Source: JAAYAY01 sp964563135
GTDB taxonomy: Bacteria > Planctomycetota > Planctomycetia > Pirellulales > Thermoguttaceae
Reading direction: 5' to 3'
DNA length: 64,000 nt
Assembly: GCA_964563135.1 (NCBI GenBank)
Contig: CAZLWV010000007.1
Coordinates: forward strand, 1 to 64,000
Below, piece after piece: positions 43,600 through 52,721 of this stretch (the stretch's first letter is position 1; the number at the start of each line of letters is the position of its first letter). The notes under the pieces were generated by a model, which was given only the letters and a program-made list of their open reading frames with translations, made no database searches and was not told where the DNA came from. The position numbers were made by a program, and so were the translations under genes.

Positions 43600-44880
43600 C
43601 TACTTCACCCACCCGATCGACATCAACACGTTGCCGGCCACCAGCGACAGGATTGCCGCCAGGGGAAAGTACTCCAGGCAGAAGTTGATCGGCTGGGCCA
43701 TGGCAGCAGGGACCTGCTGTCCGTGCAGAAAGCCGCCGACCACGAATCCGATCCCCAGCAGCGCCACGGTCGCCGTGTAGAAGAGCATCGCCTTCTGCGG
43801 CTGAGGCCAGACCGCCTTGAGCGTGGCGCCCAGCGGCAGGAGCATGAACAGGAAGAAGACCGTCAGGTGGGCCAGCCCCGTGACCTTCAGCACGATGCCG
43901 GCGACCAGGCTTGCCACGGCCGCCAGCAGGCAGCCGCCAATCCAGTTCGAATCGCGGCGTTCTTTCCGCGACAGCGCCAGTCGGCCGAACGGATGGACCC
44001 GCAGCGCCAGGTCGGCCAGCGGTGCAGCAAGCCAGGTGCCAAGGGCAAACAACACATAGAGAATCAGGAGCGGAGTAACCCAGGGGGCCAGCGCCGGAAC
44101 GGCCTGGCCAACCTGCCCCAGCACCACGTAAAGAAGCCACAGCCCCAGAATGAGCTTCCACTGCCCCGATCTCGTCAACCGGCCCATCAGCAGGAAGTAA
44201 CGAAGGAAGACCCGATACACGACATTGCGGGACTTGAGCGTCTCCACCACCCCCATCCGCGCCCATTCCAGTTCCGGATCGATCCGCAACGCCTCCCGGA
44301 AATGGTGCATGGCCTGCTTCGTATCCTTCTTCTCCAGGTACTGCCAGCCCAGGTTGGCGTGAGTCCAGGCATTGTCGGGATCCACCGCCAGGGTCTCGAG
44401 CATCTCGGCCTCGGCCGCGGCGCCCTGACCCAGATTGCGCAGCGCCAGCGTCTTCAGGTTGCGGGCATCGACATGTTCGGCGTTGCAGGCCAGGGCCTCC
44501 TTGGCGCACTGGAGGGCCTCCTTCCACTCGTGCCGCGAGGTATAGATCCTCCCTAGCAGTTCGTGATAGTCCGCATCGAGCGGCTCCAGGTCGATCGCCG
44601 CGCGAATCGCCCTCGTGGCCTCCTTGAGCTGGTTCCGCCGAACGCACACGATGGCCATGCTGTAGTGCGGAAAGGCGATGTCCGGGGCCGCAAGAATCGC
44701 CTGCTCGGCATGGTGCGTGGCCCGCTCGAACTGGCTGTTCTCCGACAGACACAGCGCCATCAGCGAGTGCGCCAGGGGATGATTGGGTTCCTCGGCCAGC
44801 GCTAGCCCGAGTTCCTTCTCGGCCAGGTCGGTCCGCCGCTGCGAAAGCAGCATTTGAGCCCGTGCGATACGTGGATTCAT
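43600..44880 (-). CDS. TPR protein with C-terminal membrane domain
   Basis: 426 residues from the ATG at 44880 (AGG at 9 bases); the frame extends to 45033 without similarity. Residues 1-215 form about six tetratricopeptide repeats (for example NPRIARAQMLLSQRRTDLAE and AWTHANLGWQYLEKKDT). The C-terminal half contains about six hydrophobic segments (WKLILGLWLLYVVLG, VTPLLILYVLFALGTWLA and others). The first half therefore faces the cytoplasm as a protein-binding scaffold. The family is not recognised. It lies 183 bp downstream of the TPR-AAA ATPase gene on the same strand, and the two may share a function. Confidence 0.82.
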   Translation of the reverse strand: MNPRIARAQMLLSQRRTDLAEKELGLALAEEPNHPLAHSLMALCLSENSQFERATHHAEQAILAAPDIAFPHYSMAIVCVRRNQLKEATRAIRAAIDLEPLDADYHELLGRIYTSRHEWKEALQCAKEALACNAEHVDARNLKTLALRNLGQGAAAEAEMLETLAVDPDNAWTHANLGWQYLEKKDTKQAMHHFREALRIDPELEWARMGVVETLKSRNVVYRVFLRYFLLMGRLTRSGQWKLILGLWLLYVVLGQVGQAVPALAPWVTPLLILYVLFALGTWLAAPLADLALRVHPFGRLALSRKERRDSNWIGGCLLAAVASLVAGIVLKVTGLAHLTVFFLFMLLPLGATLKAVWPQPQKAMLFYTATVALLGIGFVVGGFLHGQQVPAAMAQPINFCLEYFPLAAILSLVAGNVLMSIGWVK

Positions 44881-45063
44881 CTTGGCAACCTGTAAGTCCT
44901 GCACCGGCAGGTCCCGCACCGCGGCACCGGACCTGAAATGTCTGATAGTATGTTCGCACCGTATATCCCGCGACGTCTCACGGGAATCGAACCCCTCGAA
45001 GCGCGGTCCGGTTTCCGGGGTCCTGTGCGGCATCCGGGATGCACCCGCCGGCCCGCCTGTCGC

Positions 45064-46428
45064 CTACTTCGGCAAGCTCAAGTACTTGAGTACTTCGTCG
45101 TACACCCCGCCCTGGTTCGAGTACAGCGCGTAGTTCCTCGCCGTGGCAAACCATTCCTGGGTCGTCGGCCGCAACCGCTTCGCCGCCGCCAGCAGATCGC
45201 CCGTCGACAGCGGCAACGGCACCCCGCGCTTGAGCGACTCGCGCAGCTTGTCCTCGACCGCCGCATCCACGATCGCTTTCAGATCCGCCCCTGAGAACCG
45301 TTCGGCCTTCTTGGCCACCTTCGCAAAGTCGATCGACTCGATCGGCTTGCCCCGGCAGTGGATCTTCAGAATCGCCTCACGGGCATCGGCATCCGGAGGG
45401 GGCACGAACAGCACCTCGCCAAAACGACCGGGGCGTCGAAACGCCGCATCAACATGCCAGGGTGCGTTCGTCGCGGCCAGCACAAGCACGCCCTCGTTGG
45501 AGTACTCCACGCCGTCAAGTTCCGCCAGAAACTGGTTGATCACCTGCCGAGAGCTTCCACCGCTCATGTCGACGCGGCGACCGCCGAGCGCGTCGACCTC
45601 ATCGAAGAACAGCACGCACGGGGTGTTGTTTCGCGCCAGCTCGAATAGGCCGTGCAGATTCCGTTCGCTGTTGCCCATCCACATCTCCAGCACATCGTTG
45701 ATCCCCACCGAGATGAACGCAGCGTCGATCTCGCCGGCCGTCGCTCGGGCAAAGTAGGTCTTGCCGCAACCCGGAGGGCCGTAGAGCATCATCCCGCCCC
45801 CGGCCGTCTTGCCATAGGCGGCATACAGCTCGGAATGCTGGATCGGGAAGATGATCTTCATGCGGATGTCGTCCTTGAGGGCCTCCATCCCCCCCCCGTC
45901 GTCGAATCGTATCTTGGGACGCTCGATCTCCTTGTCCCACTTGATCCCCCCCGACTCGAAGCCCCCCTGCCGCACACGGCCGTCAACCACCTCCCGCTGA
46001 TCGAACGGATCCTCGTCCACCCCGCTGATGCCGAGTTGAGCCGCCAGACTCTCGTCCCCGGCGTCCTCGTCGAGCTCGATTCCCAGCTTGTACTGGGCAA
46101 CCGCCGACGCAACGTTCCCTTCCAGAGACAGCAGTCTGGCATAGAGCACGTGGGTCTCGGCTGTCGCATCCCGGCGCCGCGTCAGGTCTTCCAGGATCAC
46201 CAGGGCCTGCGAGTTCTTGCCAAGCTGGAAGTAAACGCGGGCCAGCCCCGTGAGAATGGCCGCGTTCTTCGGCTGATGCTCCAGGGCCGCTCGGTACTCC
46301 GCCAGAGCCTCGTCGAGGAAGCCGGCCGACGCCAGCGTCGCTGCCAGGTGGACTCGCAGAGGAACATTCTCCGGCGACACCTTGACCGCCTCACGCAACT
46401 GGCGGATTGTCTCGTTTTCAGCAGGCAT
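45064..46428 (-). CDS. TPR-AAA ATPase (FtsH/p97-like single AAA domain)
   Basis: 454 residues from the ATG at 46428. The N-terminal part (1-130) consists of TPR-like repeats (PLRVHLAATLASAGFLDEAL and following). The AAA domain (about 185-400) has Walker A GPPGCGKTYFA, pore-like GINDVLEMWMGNSERN, Walker B VLFFDEVDALGG, sensor 1 VLAATNAPWHVD and the arginine-finger region AFRRPGRFGEVLFV, with the lid GADLKAIVDAAVE. It uses ATP to remodel an unknown protein partner recruited by the TPR region. No protease domain is fused. It resembles ATPases often found beside TPR genes in planctomycetes. Confidence 0.9.
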   Translation of the reverse strand: MPAENETIRQLREAVKVSPENVPLRVHLAATLASAGFLDEALAEYRAALEHQPKNAAILTGLARVYFQLGKNSQALVILEDLTRRRDATAETHVLYARLLSLEGNVASAVAQYKLGIELDEDAGDESLAAQLGISGVDEDPFDQREVVDGRVRQGGFESGGIKWDKEIERPKIRFDDGGGMEALKDDIRMKIIFPIQHSELYAAYGKTAGGGMMLYGPPGCGKTYFARATAGEIDAAFISVGINDVLEMWMGNSERNLHGLFELARNNTPCVLFFDEVDALGGRRVDMSGGSSRQVINQFLAELDGVEYSNEGVLVLAATNAPWHVDAAFRRPGRFGEVLFVPPPDADAREAILKIHCRGKPIESIDFAKVAKKAERFSGADLKAIVDAAVEDKLRESLKRGVPLPLSTGDLLAAAKRLRPTTQEWFATARNYALYSNQGGVYDEVLKYLSLPK

Positions 46429-46702
46429 ACGCTCACCACCGAGGACTGGAAAAAAGGGGGGGTCGGCCGATCCATGCCGAGCAGGAGGCACCACTCGCCC
46501 AATACCTCATTTTATGGGGTCGCAGTCATCGCCGCAACCAGCATGAGGGCTATGCCCGTCTGTGAGCCGGCAAGAAAAGACGCCTTCGGGCGTGGTGCCA
46601 CAAGTCACAGTCGCACCCGTCCACCGGCACTGCCGGGCCGCCGGAAACGGTCAGTCGTACGCTGCCGTTGAGGCGGAAACAAACGCTCGAGGCCCCTCGA
46701 CA

Positions 46703-47671
46703 TCACGCCGCCCGCCGCCGCGGATTCTTCAACAGCCAGATCTCCTCGTCTTCCACCACGTGCTGAAACGACGCGCCGGCCATTGCCGCCCGCACCCGCC
46801 GCCTCACGCTCCTGCGCATCTGCCGGTGATAGCCCACCGTAGACGTGAACATGGTCACCAGGTCCAGAAACCGCCGGTTGTCGCTCAGGGCCGGGTCGTC
46901 GATGCGGACCAGAGCGTTGTAGCCGAAACCGAACAGACGCCCGTCGATCAGCCCAATCTTGCGCCCCCCCGATTCGATATCGAAGTCGGCCCCCAGCGAA
47001 ACCCACTTCCGCTTGATAGCCACGTACCGCACACGATGGTCGTCCTCGTCGAAGAACGAGAACGTGAAGGTCGAGGGAACTGGCAGCAGGCGGTGGTTCT
47101 GCTGGATCGTGACGACGAAGTCGTAGCCTGGCAGGAGCACGGCCAGCGAAAGGGCAGGGCGGCCACAGCCAATCGAGTTGTGCACCTCGTGGGTCGTGAC
47201 CTCCTCGATCGTGCCGGCCCAATGGATCCGCTCGCCCGTCGACCGGAACAACTTCATCACCAACCGGCGATGAATCAGATCGGATGACTTCATCTGCATC
47301 ACTCGATCGCGATTGAGTTGACGGCCGAGCTGGTACGACTGCCCGTCGTCGAGCCGACCGGACCGCTTGATCTGGCGCCGCAACTCCTCGCGGCGTTCTT
47401 CCTTGAGCGCATGCAGTGCCTTCTGCAGCCTCTCTTCGCTGGGCTCCCAGATATCGCTGCGGATCCCCACCAGGTAGTTCTCTTCCCACTTGCCGCTGGC
47501 CGGATCCTGCTGCGAAATGTCGCCGCAAACGTCCATGTTGGCCCCGAACTGGCGATCGTCGGCCGACCGCAACCGCTGGATCAGTTGCACGTTCGTTGGA
47601 TGCATCCCAATGAAGGCCCACATGTCGACGAACCGGGTGGCAACCGGCGATCGGGATTTGGCTCTGCCCAT
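46703..47671 (-). CDS. Uncharacterised protein with LURP-one/tubby-like C-terminal region
   Basis: 322 residues from the ATG at 47671; an upstream ATG at 47749 is possible. The N-terminal half is charged (QKALHALKEERREELRRQIKRSG, likely helical). The C-terminal part FTFSFFDEDDHRVRYVAIKRK, then WVSLGADFDIESGGRKIGLID and GRLFGFGYNALVRI resembles the beta-strand pattern of LURP-one/phospholipid-scramblase-like domains, in which two conserved halves each contain a DG or SLG turn. The match is by pattern only. It has no membrane segment or signal peptide. It is on the same strand as the TPR-AAA ATPase, 274 bp away. Its function is unknown. Confidence 0.6.
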   Translation of the reverse strand: MGRAKSRSPVATRFVDMWAFIGMHPTNVQLIQRLRSADDRQFGANMDVCGDISQQDPASGKWEENYLVGIRSDIWEPSEERLQKALHALKEERREELRRQIKRSGRLDDGQSYQLGRQLNRDRVMQMKSSDLIHRRLVMKLFRSTGERIHWAGTIEEVTTHEVHNSIGCGRPALSLAVLLPGYDFVVTIQQNHRLLPVPSTFTFSFFDEDDHRVRYVAIKRKWVSLGADFDIESGGRKIGLIDGRLFGFGYNALVRIDDPALSDNRRFLDLVTMFTSTVGYHRQMRRSVRRRVRAAMAGASFQHVVEDEEIWLLKNPRRRAA

Positions 47672-48286
47672 CTGCGTGGACCCCGCTGTCTTTCTGAACC
47701 TGCCCTCTCGATGGCATCCAGCCGAAGGCGCCCGCAAGAGACCTGCCATCCCGTGCCTTCTTCTGCCCAGCAGCGTGAAAGACGCCAGCGGGAACCTCGA
47801 ACGATACTCCGGCGTATGCGTCTGATAGCAAAACCCACGCGCAAGGGCAAGACCACGTTCGAAACGGCAAAATGCCGCGGGTTACCGGAAGACCCTGAAC
47901 CCTTCGTTGCGATCCGCGAGCCAGCCCCCCCACCCTCTTCTGCCTGGGCCTGACGAACTCACTCCCCAAACGGCAAGAAGCCCCCTCATCCGTCCCCATT
48001 CCGCTGACCAGAGAACCTTTCCATTTTACCTATCCATCCTTATTTAACAGCACGACTGCCGCCGCGATAATCTGCGCAAAGCAGGCCATTTCGACAGTCG
48101 TCACGCCCCTCGACAAACAGCCAATACAGAACCCCAATTCTCACAAATTCCCACTTTCCCTCTTGCTCTAAATTATGGACATGAGTATACTTGATCATAT
48201 GCACATGCTTCGGGAGGCTTTTCTCCCGGCCGCCGGCGAATGCTGGCGAGAGGCGAAAATTCCATTAAAATGGCAGGTTATGAGCG
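47672..48286 (+). other. Intergenic region upstream of recA
   Basis: 615 bases with no credible gene. From about 48000 it turns AT-rich and contains the recA promoter. Confidence 0.55.
48163..48191 (+). promoter_or_regulatory. recA promoter with embedded palindrome
   Basis: TTGCTC (48163-48168) and TATACT (48186-48191) are 17 bases apart, 96 bp before the recA ATG. AGTATACT (48184-48191), a perfect 8-bp palindrome, overlaps the -10 and may be part of an SOS operator (speculative). Confidence 0.6.
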
Positions 48287-49429
48287 ATGGTCACTGCAAC
48301 CGAAAAGGAAACGAGGCCAACCGTGGCAAAGAAACAAACCAAGGCGGCGGAGGGAGAAAAGACGATGGAAAAAAGCGGAAAGGAAAGGGGAGGCAAGGGG
48401 GGAGCCATGGCGTCTCTGCTGCGGGACAACGACGCCCTTAAGACCACGGTGGCCCAGATCGAAAAGCAGTTCGGCGAAGGGGCGATCATGGCCCTCGGCG
48501 CCGACTACGCCAAACGCATCGAAGGCATCCCCACCGGGAGCCTCTCCCTTGACATCGCCCTGGGCGGACAAGGCATTCCTCGCGGGCGGATCATCGAGAT
48601 CTTTGGCCCCGAATCGAGCGGCAAAACCACCCTTGCCCTTCACGTCGTCGCCCAGGCCCAGCGGGCCGGCGGAATTGCCGCCTTCATCGACGCCGAGCAC
48701 GCCCTTGACCCTTCCTGGGCCAAGAAGCTGGGGGTCGAGCTGGCGGGGCTTCTGGTCAGCCAGCCCAGCAGCGGCGAAGAGGCCATGCACATCGCCGAGA
48801 TGCTCATCCGCTCCAACGCGGTCGACGTCATCGTGATCGACTCAGTCGCCGCACTTGTCCCCCAGAAGGAACTCGACGGCGAGATCGGCGACTCTCACGT
48901 CGGCCTGCAGGCCCGGCTGATGAGCCAGTCCATGCGAAAGCTCACCGGGGCAATCGCCAGAAGCAAGAGTGCCGTGATCTTCATCAACCAGATCCGCGAG
49001 AAGATTGGCGTCATGTTCGGATCCCCCGAAACAACCCCGGGCGGCCGGGCCCTCAAATTCTACTCGTCTTGCCGGATCGACGTCCGCCGGATCGGGCAGC
49101 TCAAGGAGGGCGAAGAGGTCATCGGCCAGCGGGTAAAGGCCAAAGTCGTCAAAAACAAGGTAGCGCCTCCCTTCCGGGCTGCCGAATTTGATATGATGCA
49201 CAGCGACGGAATCAGCTACGAAGGCGACGTGCTCGACTTGGCCATGGCCCATAAGATTATCACCAAATCGGGGGCCTGGTTCCGCTACAACGACGAACAG
49301 CTTGGCCAGGGACGCGAACGAGTCCGCGATCTGCTCAAAGAAAACAAGAAGCTCACTGCCGAGCTTCGAGAGAAGGTCTTTGCTGCCCTCGACGCGACCG
49401 GCGGCTCTCCGGCAACACCCGGCGAATAA
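48287..49429 (+). CDS. recA: Recombinase RecA
   Basis: 380 residues including a lysine-rich N-terminal extension of about 40 residues (KKQTKAAEGEKTMEKSGKERG) not found in E. coli RecA. Core motifs: Walker A GPESSGKTTL, Walker B VIVIDSVAALVP, loop L1 region GEIGDSHVGLQARLMSQ, loop L2 INQIREKIGVMFGSPETTPGGRALKFY, and the C-terminal domain with SGAWFRYNDEQLGQGRERVRDLL. It forms ATP-dependent filaments on single-stranded DNA, drives recombination and stimulates LexA cleavage. It has its own promoter at 48163-48191. The start could instead be one of several downstream ATGs, which would shorten the extension. Confidence 0.97.
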   Translation: MVTATEKETRPTVAKKQTKAAEGEKTMEKSGKERGGKGGAMASLLRDNDALKTTVAQIEKQFGEGAIMALGADYAKRIEGIPTGSLSLDIALGGQGIPRGRIIEIFGPESSGKTTLALHVVAQAQRAGGIAAFIDAEHALDPSWAKKLGVELAGLLVSQPSSGEEAMHIAEMLIRSNAVDVIVIDSVAALVPQKELDGEIGDSHVGLQARLMSQSMRKLTGAIARSKSAVIFINQIREKIGVMFGSPETTPGGRALKFYSSCRIDVRRIGQLKEGEEVIGQRVKAKVVKNKVAPPFRAAEFDMMHSDGISYEGDVLDLAMAHKIITKSGAWFRYNDEQLGQGRERVRDLLKENKKLTAELREKVFAALDATGGSPATPGE

Positions 49430-49546
49430 CCCCCCCGCAAGGCTATGCCCGTCCCATGGAGAATTGGGCTACTCATGCCCGTGGCGAATCCCGGGGGCCG
49501 GTCCGTGCACGACCGCTGCCCCCCGAGGCTTTTGTGAGATCCTGCA

Positions 49547-51016
49547 ATGGCCGTTAGCGGTCGAAACCTGTTCGTGGCGCTGGCCACCGTTGTGGTGGTA
49601 TGCCTGCCTGCCATGGCCCAGCAGCCGGCCCCCTCGGCGGTTATTACGGCCGTCGAGGGAGCACTGGTCGAGGCAATCGAGCGGGCCTCTCCTTCCGTCG
49701 TGGCGATTTCCCAGGTCCGCAAGCGGAATCCTGGCGAGAGCCTCAACTTCGAGATTCGGCCCGGCCCACTCGGTATGCCCGTGCTCCCCAGCCAATTGCC
49801 GTCTCCTGAAGACGCCGATTTCATCCCCACCGAGTATGCCACGGGCGTGGTCCTGGATCGTCGAGGGCTCGTGCTCACCGCCTACCACGCCCTCCAGCCC
49901 GAGAACGATTTCTTCGTCACGACGCACCAGCACAAGCGATACCGGGCCTGGATCAAGGCGGCAGATCCCCGAAGCGATCTGGCGATTCTGGCTTTCGAGG
50001 CAGACGACCTGGTTCCGATTCCGCTTGGCGACGCCAGCAAGCTGCGCCGAGGCCAATTCGTGATTGCCATGGGCAATCCCTACGCGATTGCCCGTGACGG
50101 ACAGGCCAGCGCGAGCTGGGGCATCGTGGCTAATCTCAACCGCAAAGCCCCTCCAACTCCCACCGAACTCGATTCGGTAGGAAAAACCACCCTCCACCAC
50201 TTCGGCACTCTGATCCAGACCGATGCCAGGCTGAATCTGGGCACCAGCGGCGGCGCACTGATCGATCTGGAAGGGCACATGGTCGGCCTGACCACCTCCC
50301 TGGCCGCAGTGGCCGGATACGAGACGGCCGCCGGCTACGCCTATCCGGTCGACGAGACCTTTCGCCGCGTCGTGGACACCCTCAAACGGGGCCGCGAGGT
50401 CGAGTACGGGTTCCTGGGGATCGAGCCGGCCCCGCTCGCCCAGTCCGAGGTCCGCAAAGGTCTCCACGGTATCCGCGTCGAACGTGTGGAACCTGGAGCC
50501 CGGGCAGAAACCTTTGGGCTCAAAATCGACGACATCGTCACCGCCGTCAACGGCAAGGCTATCCACAATGCTGACGACCTGGTTCGAGAGGTGGGCCAAC
50601 TCCCCGTCGAGGCGACTGCCAAATTGACGGTGTTGCGGGATGGGCGAGAGCGCCCGATCGATGTCGCCTTGAGCAAGTATCCCGTCCGCGGCCTGAAAAT
50701 CGTCACCGCTCCCAAGCCGCCCTGGCGAGGCCTGCATGTGGAATACACCACGGCAATCACGGACCCGGAAATCCGGAAGATCGCGGGCATGAGGTTCTTC
50801 GACGACCGCGTGGTCGTCAGCGAAGTCGAAGCAGATAGCCCTGCCTGGACGGCCGGCCTTCGTCCTGGCGCATTGATCACCCACGTGGGACGTCGCCCCG
50901 TTCGCACGCCCGCCGATTTCGATGCTGCCGTGGCCGAGCTCAAGGGCGACGTGCGTGTGCGTACCGGCGACGCTGTGGACCGCAAGTCGGCCGACTTGGT
51001 GGTGCCCGAGGCGTGA
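49547..51016 (+). CDS. HtrA/DegP-like serine protease with PDZ domains
   Basis: 489 residues. A signal peptide (1-24, ending AMA) targets the envelope. The trypsin-like domain shows the triad in order: His in VLTAYHALQ, Asp in DPRSDLAIL and Ser in LGTSGGALID (GTSGG rather than the common GNSGG). Two PDZ domains follow: FLGIEPAPL with GIRVERVEPGARAE, and a second near VVVSEVEADSPAWTAGLRPG. It is a periplasmic quality-control protease. It begins a tight series: the next gene overlaps its stop as GTGA. Confidence 0.92.
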   Translation: MAVSGRNLFVALATVVVVCLPAMAQQPAPSAVITAVEGALVEAIERASPSVVAISQVRKRNPGESLNFEIRPGPLGMPVLPSQLPSPEDADFIPTEYATGVVLDRRGLVLTAYHALQPENDFFVTTHQHKRYRAWIKAADPRSDLAILAFEADDLVPIPLGDASKLRRGQFVIAMGNPYAIARDGQASASWGIVANLNRKAPPTPTELDSVGKTTLHHFGTLIQTDARLNLGTSGGALIDLEGHMVGLTTSLAAVAGYETAAGYAYPVDETFRRVVDTLKRGREVEYGFLGIEPAPLAQSEVRKGLHGIRVERVEPGARAETFGLKIDDIVTAVNGKAIHNADDLVREVGQLPVEATAKLTVLRDGRERPIDVALSKYPVRGLKIVTAPKPPWRGLHVEYTTAITDPEIRKIAGMRFFDDRVVVSEVEADSPAWTAGLRPGALITHVGRRPVRTPADFDAAVAELKGDVRVRTGDAVDRKSADLVVPEA

Positions 51017-51579
51017 GAATCCAGGTCAGAGCGATGGGTGAACCGACGTCTCCTCCTCCATGCATGCTCATCGTCGCGGCCTTCAGCCGCCATGACGATG
51101 CTCTGGATTGGGCAAGGCAGCGGGCAATCCAGTGCTGGGGCGATCCGGTCCTGCAAAGCCCGCTCTTCGCATTTCGCGAGACAGCCTACTACCAGCAGAC
51201 AATGGGCGAGGACCTCAAGAAGGTCTTCTGGGGTTTCGCTCCCGGCTTCGAGCCGTCCGGATTGCCCAGCGTGAAACTGGCAACCAACGCCTGGGAGACA
51301 GAATTCGCCCGGCAGAGAAATGCCGAATTGAGGCCGCTGAACATCGACCCGGGCTATCTGACTCTGGGAAAACTGATCCTGGCGTCGACCAAGGATTTCA
51401 CCCACCGTATTTATCTGGAACAAGGGATCTTTGCCGAGGTGACGTTGTTCTATCAGCGGGGCCAGTGGGAACACCATCGCTGGACCTTTCCCGACTACCG
51501 CCGTGCGGACTACCAGGAATTCTTCTCCGAGTGTCGGCAATACCTGCATCGCTGGATTCGTGGAGTGCTCAAGCCGTGA
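51013..51579 (+). CDS. DUF4416 family protein
   Basis: 188 residues from the GTG that overlaps the protease stop (GTGA); an ATG at 51034 is also possible. The conserved features are KLATNAWETEFA, RPLNIDPGYLTLGKLILASTKDFTHRIYL and GIFAEVTLFY, the signature of DUF4416, an uncharacterised family often found beside cell-envelope genes. No catalytic motif can be named. It overlaps the next gene by the same GTGA arrangement, so it is translationally coupled at both ends. Confidence 0.88.
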   Translation: MRIQVRAMGEPTSPPPCMLIVAAFSRHDDALDWARQRAIQCWGDPVLQSPLFAFRETAYYQQTMGEDLKKVFWGFAPGFEPSGLPSVKLATNAWETEFARQRNAELRPLNIDPGYLTLGKLILASTKDFTHRIYLEQGIFAEVTLFYQRGQWEHHRWTFPDYRRADYQEFFSECRQYLHRWIRGVLKP

Positions 51580-52721
51580 TCTTCCTCTGGCTCATCGTCG
51601 GCTCCGTCCTTCCCAGCATGCTGATCACTTGGGCGGCCGTGTTCGTGATCCGCCGCATCGGTCCGGGGCTGGGCATGGTCGACTCGCCCGGCCACCGCAA
51701 GGTACACAGTAGACCCATGCCGACTTGCGGCGGCCTGGGGGTCTGGCTGGGAATCGTCCTTCCTTTCGCAGCCGGGCAAGCCCTGCTGGCGGCAATGGCT
51801 GGCGGCGGGGCGGATTTCCTCCTCGAAAAACTCCCGCCCGCCATCACCCAGCATCTTCCCGGCCTGGATCAGCAGACCGACAAGCTATGGCTCCTGCTGG
51901 CCGGCGGCACGGTGCTCATGATCCTCGGCCTGATTGATGACCTGCGGGGCCTCGACTGGAAACTGCGACTGGGTGTTCAGAGTCTCGTGGCACTGGTGCT
52001 GGTCCTCTCCGGTTGGCAACTGCAGGTGTTCATCGACGCGCCCTGGCTGACCATCCCGCTGAGCGTGTTCTGGATTGTGGGGCTCGTCAACTCGTTCAAC
52101 ATGCTTGACAACATGGACGGCCTGTCGGCCGGCGTGGCAGCCATCGCGGCCACCATGCTCGCAACCGTCATGCTGATCGCCCCCGACCCGATCACCAACC
52201 AGCCACAGCTATTCGTGGCAGGGCTGCTGCTGGTCATAGCCGGAGCGCTTGCCGGTTTCCTCTGGCACAACCGGCCTCCGGCACGAATCTTCATGGGGGA
52301 TACAGGAAGCTATCTGATCGGCTACCTGATCGCGATGGCAACCCTGACGGCCTCGTTTGCCGGCTACGACAAGGTGCCGCCCCACGCGATCCTGGCGCCG
52401 CTCTGCGTTCTGGCCGTGCCCATCTACGACACGACCACGGTCATCGTCATTCGCCTCCGCCAGGGGCGCAGTCCCTTCGTGGGCGACAAGAGCCATTTCT
52501 CCCATCGCCTGGTCGAATTGGGGATGACCAAGGCCCAGGCCGTCGGCACAATCTACCTGACGACCGCCACCTGTGGACTGGGAGCGCTGCTGCTTCACCA
52601 GGTCAACCTCGTCGGAGCCGTCGTGATCCTGATCCTCAACGGCTGCGTGCTGCTGCTCATCGGCATTCTGGAAACGACGGGACGCCGCAACGCCCGGGAC
52701 AAGAGTGATGGGCCGAAATAA
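51576..52721 (+). CDS. WecA/MraY-family sugar-phosphate transferase
   Basis: 381 residues from the GTG at 51576, overlapping the previous stop (GTGA); the open frame extends upstream into DUF4416, which is not coding for this protein. It is a multi-helix membrane protein with family motifs in order: VDSPGHRKVHSRPMPTCGGL, LGLIDDLRGLDWKLRL, FNMLDNMDGLSAGV, FMGDTGSYLIGYL and KSHFSHRLVELG. It transfers a sugar 1-phosphate, probably GlcNAc-1-P, to undecaprenyl phosphate to start polysaccharide synthesis. HisSerHis near the C-terminus fits WecA rather than MraY. The next gene overlaps its end by 17 bp. Confidence 0.92.
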   Translation: MIFLWLIVGSVLPSMLITWAAVFVIRRIGPGLGMVDSPGHRKVHSRPMPTCGGLGVWLGIVLPFAAGQALLAAMAGGGADFLLEKLPPAITQHLPGLDQQTDKLWLLLAGGTVLMILGLIDDLRGLDWKLRLGVQSLVALVLVLSGWQLQVFIDAPWLTIPLSVFWIVGLVNSFNMLDNMDGLSAGVAAIAATMLATVMLIAPDPITNQPQLFVAGLLLVIAGALAGFLWHNRPPARIFMGDTGSYLIGYLIAMATLTASFAGYDKVPPHAILAPLCVLAVPIYDTTTVIVIRLRQGRSPFVGDKSHFSHRLVELGMTKAQAVGTIYLTTATCGLGALLLHQVNLVGAVVILILNGCVLLLIGILETTGRRNARDKSDGPK

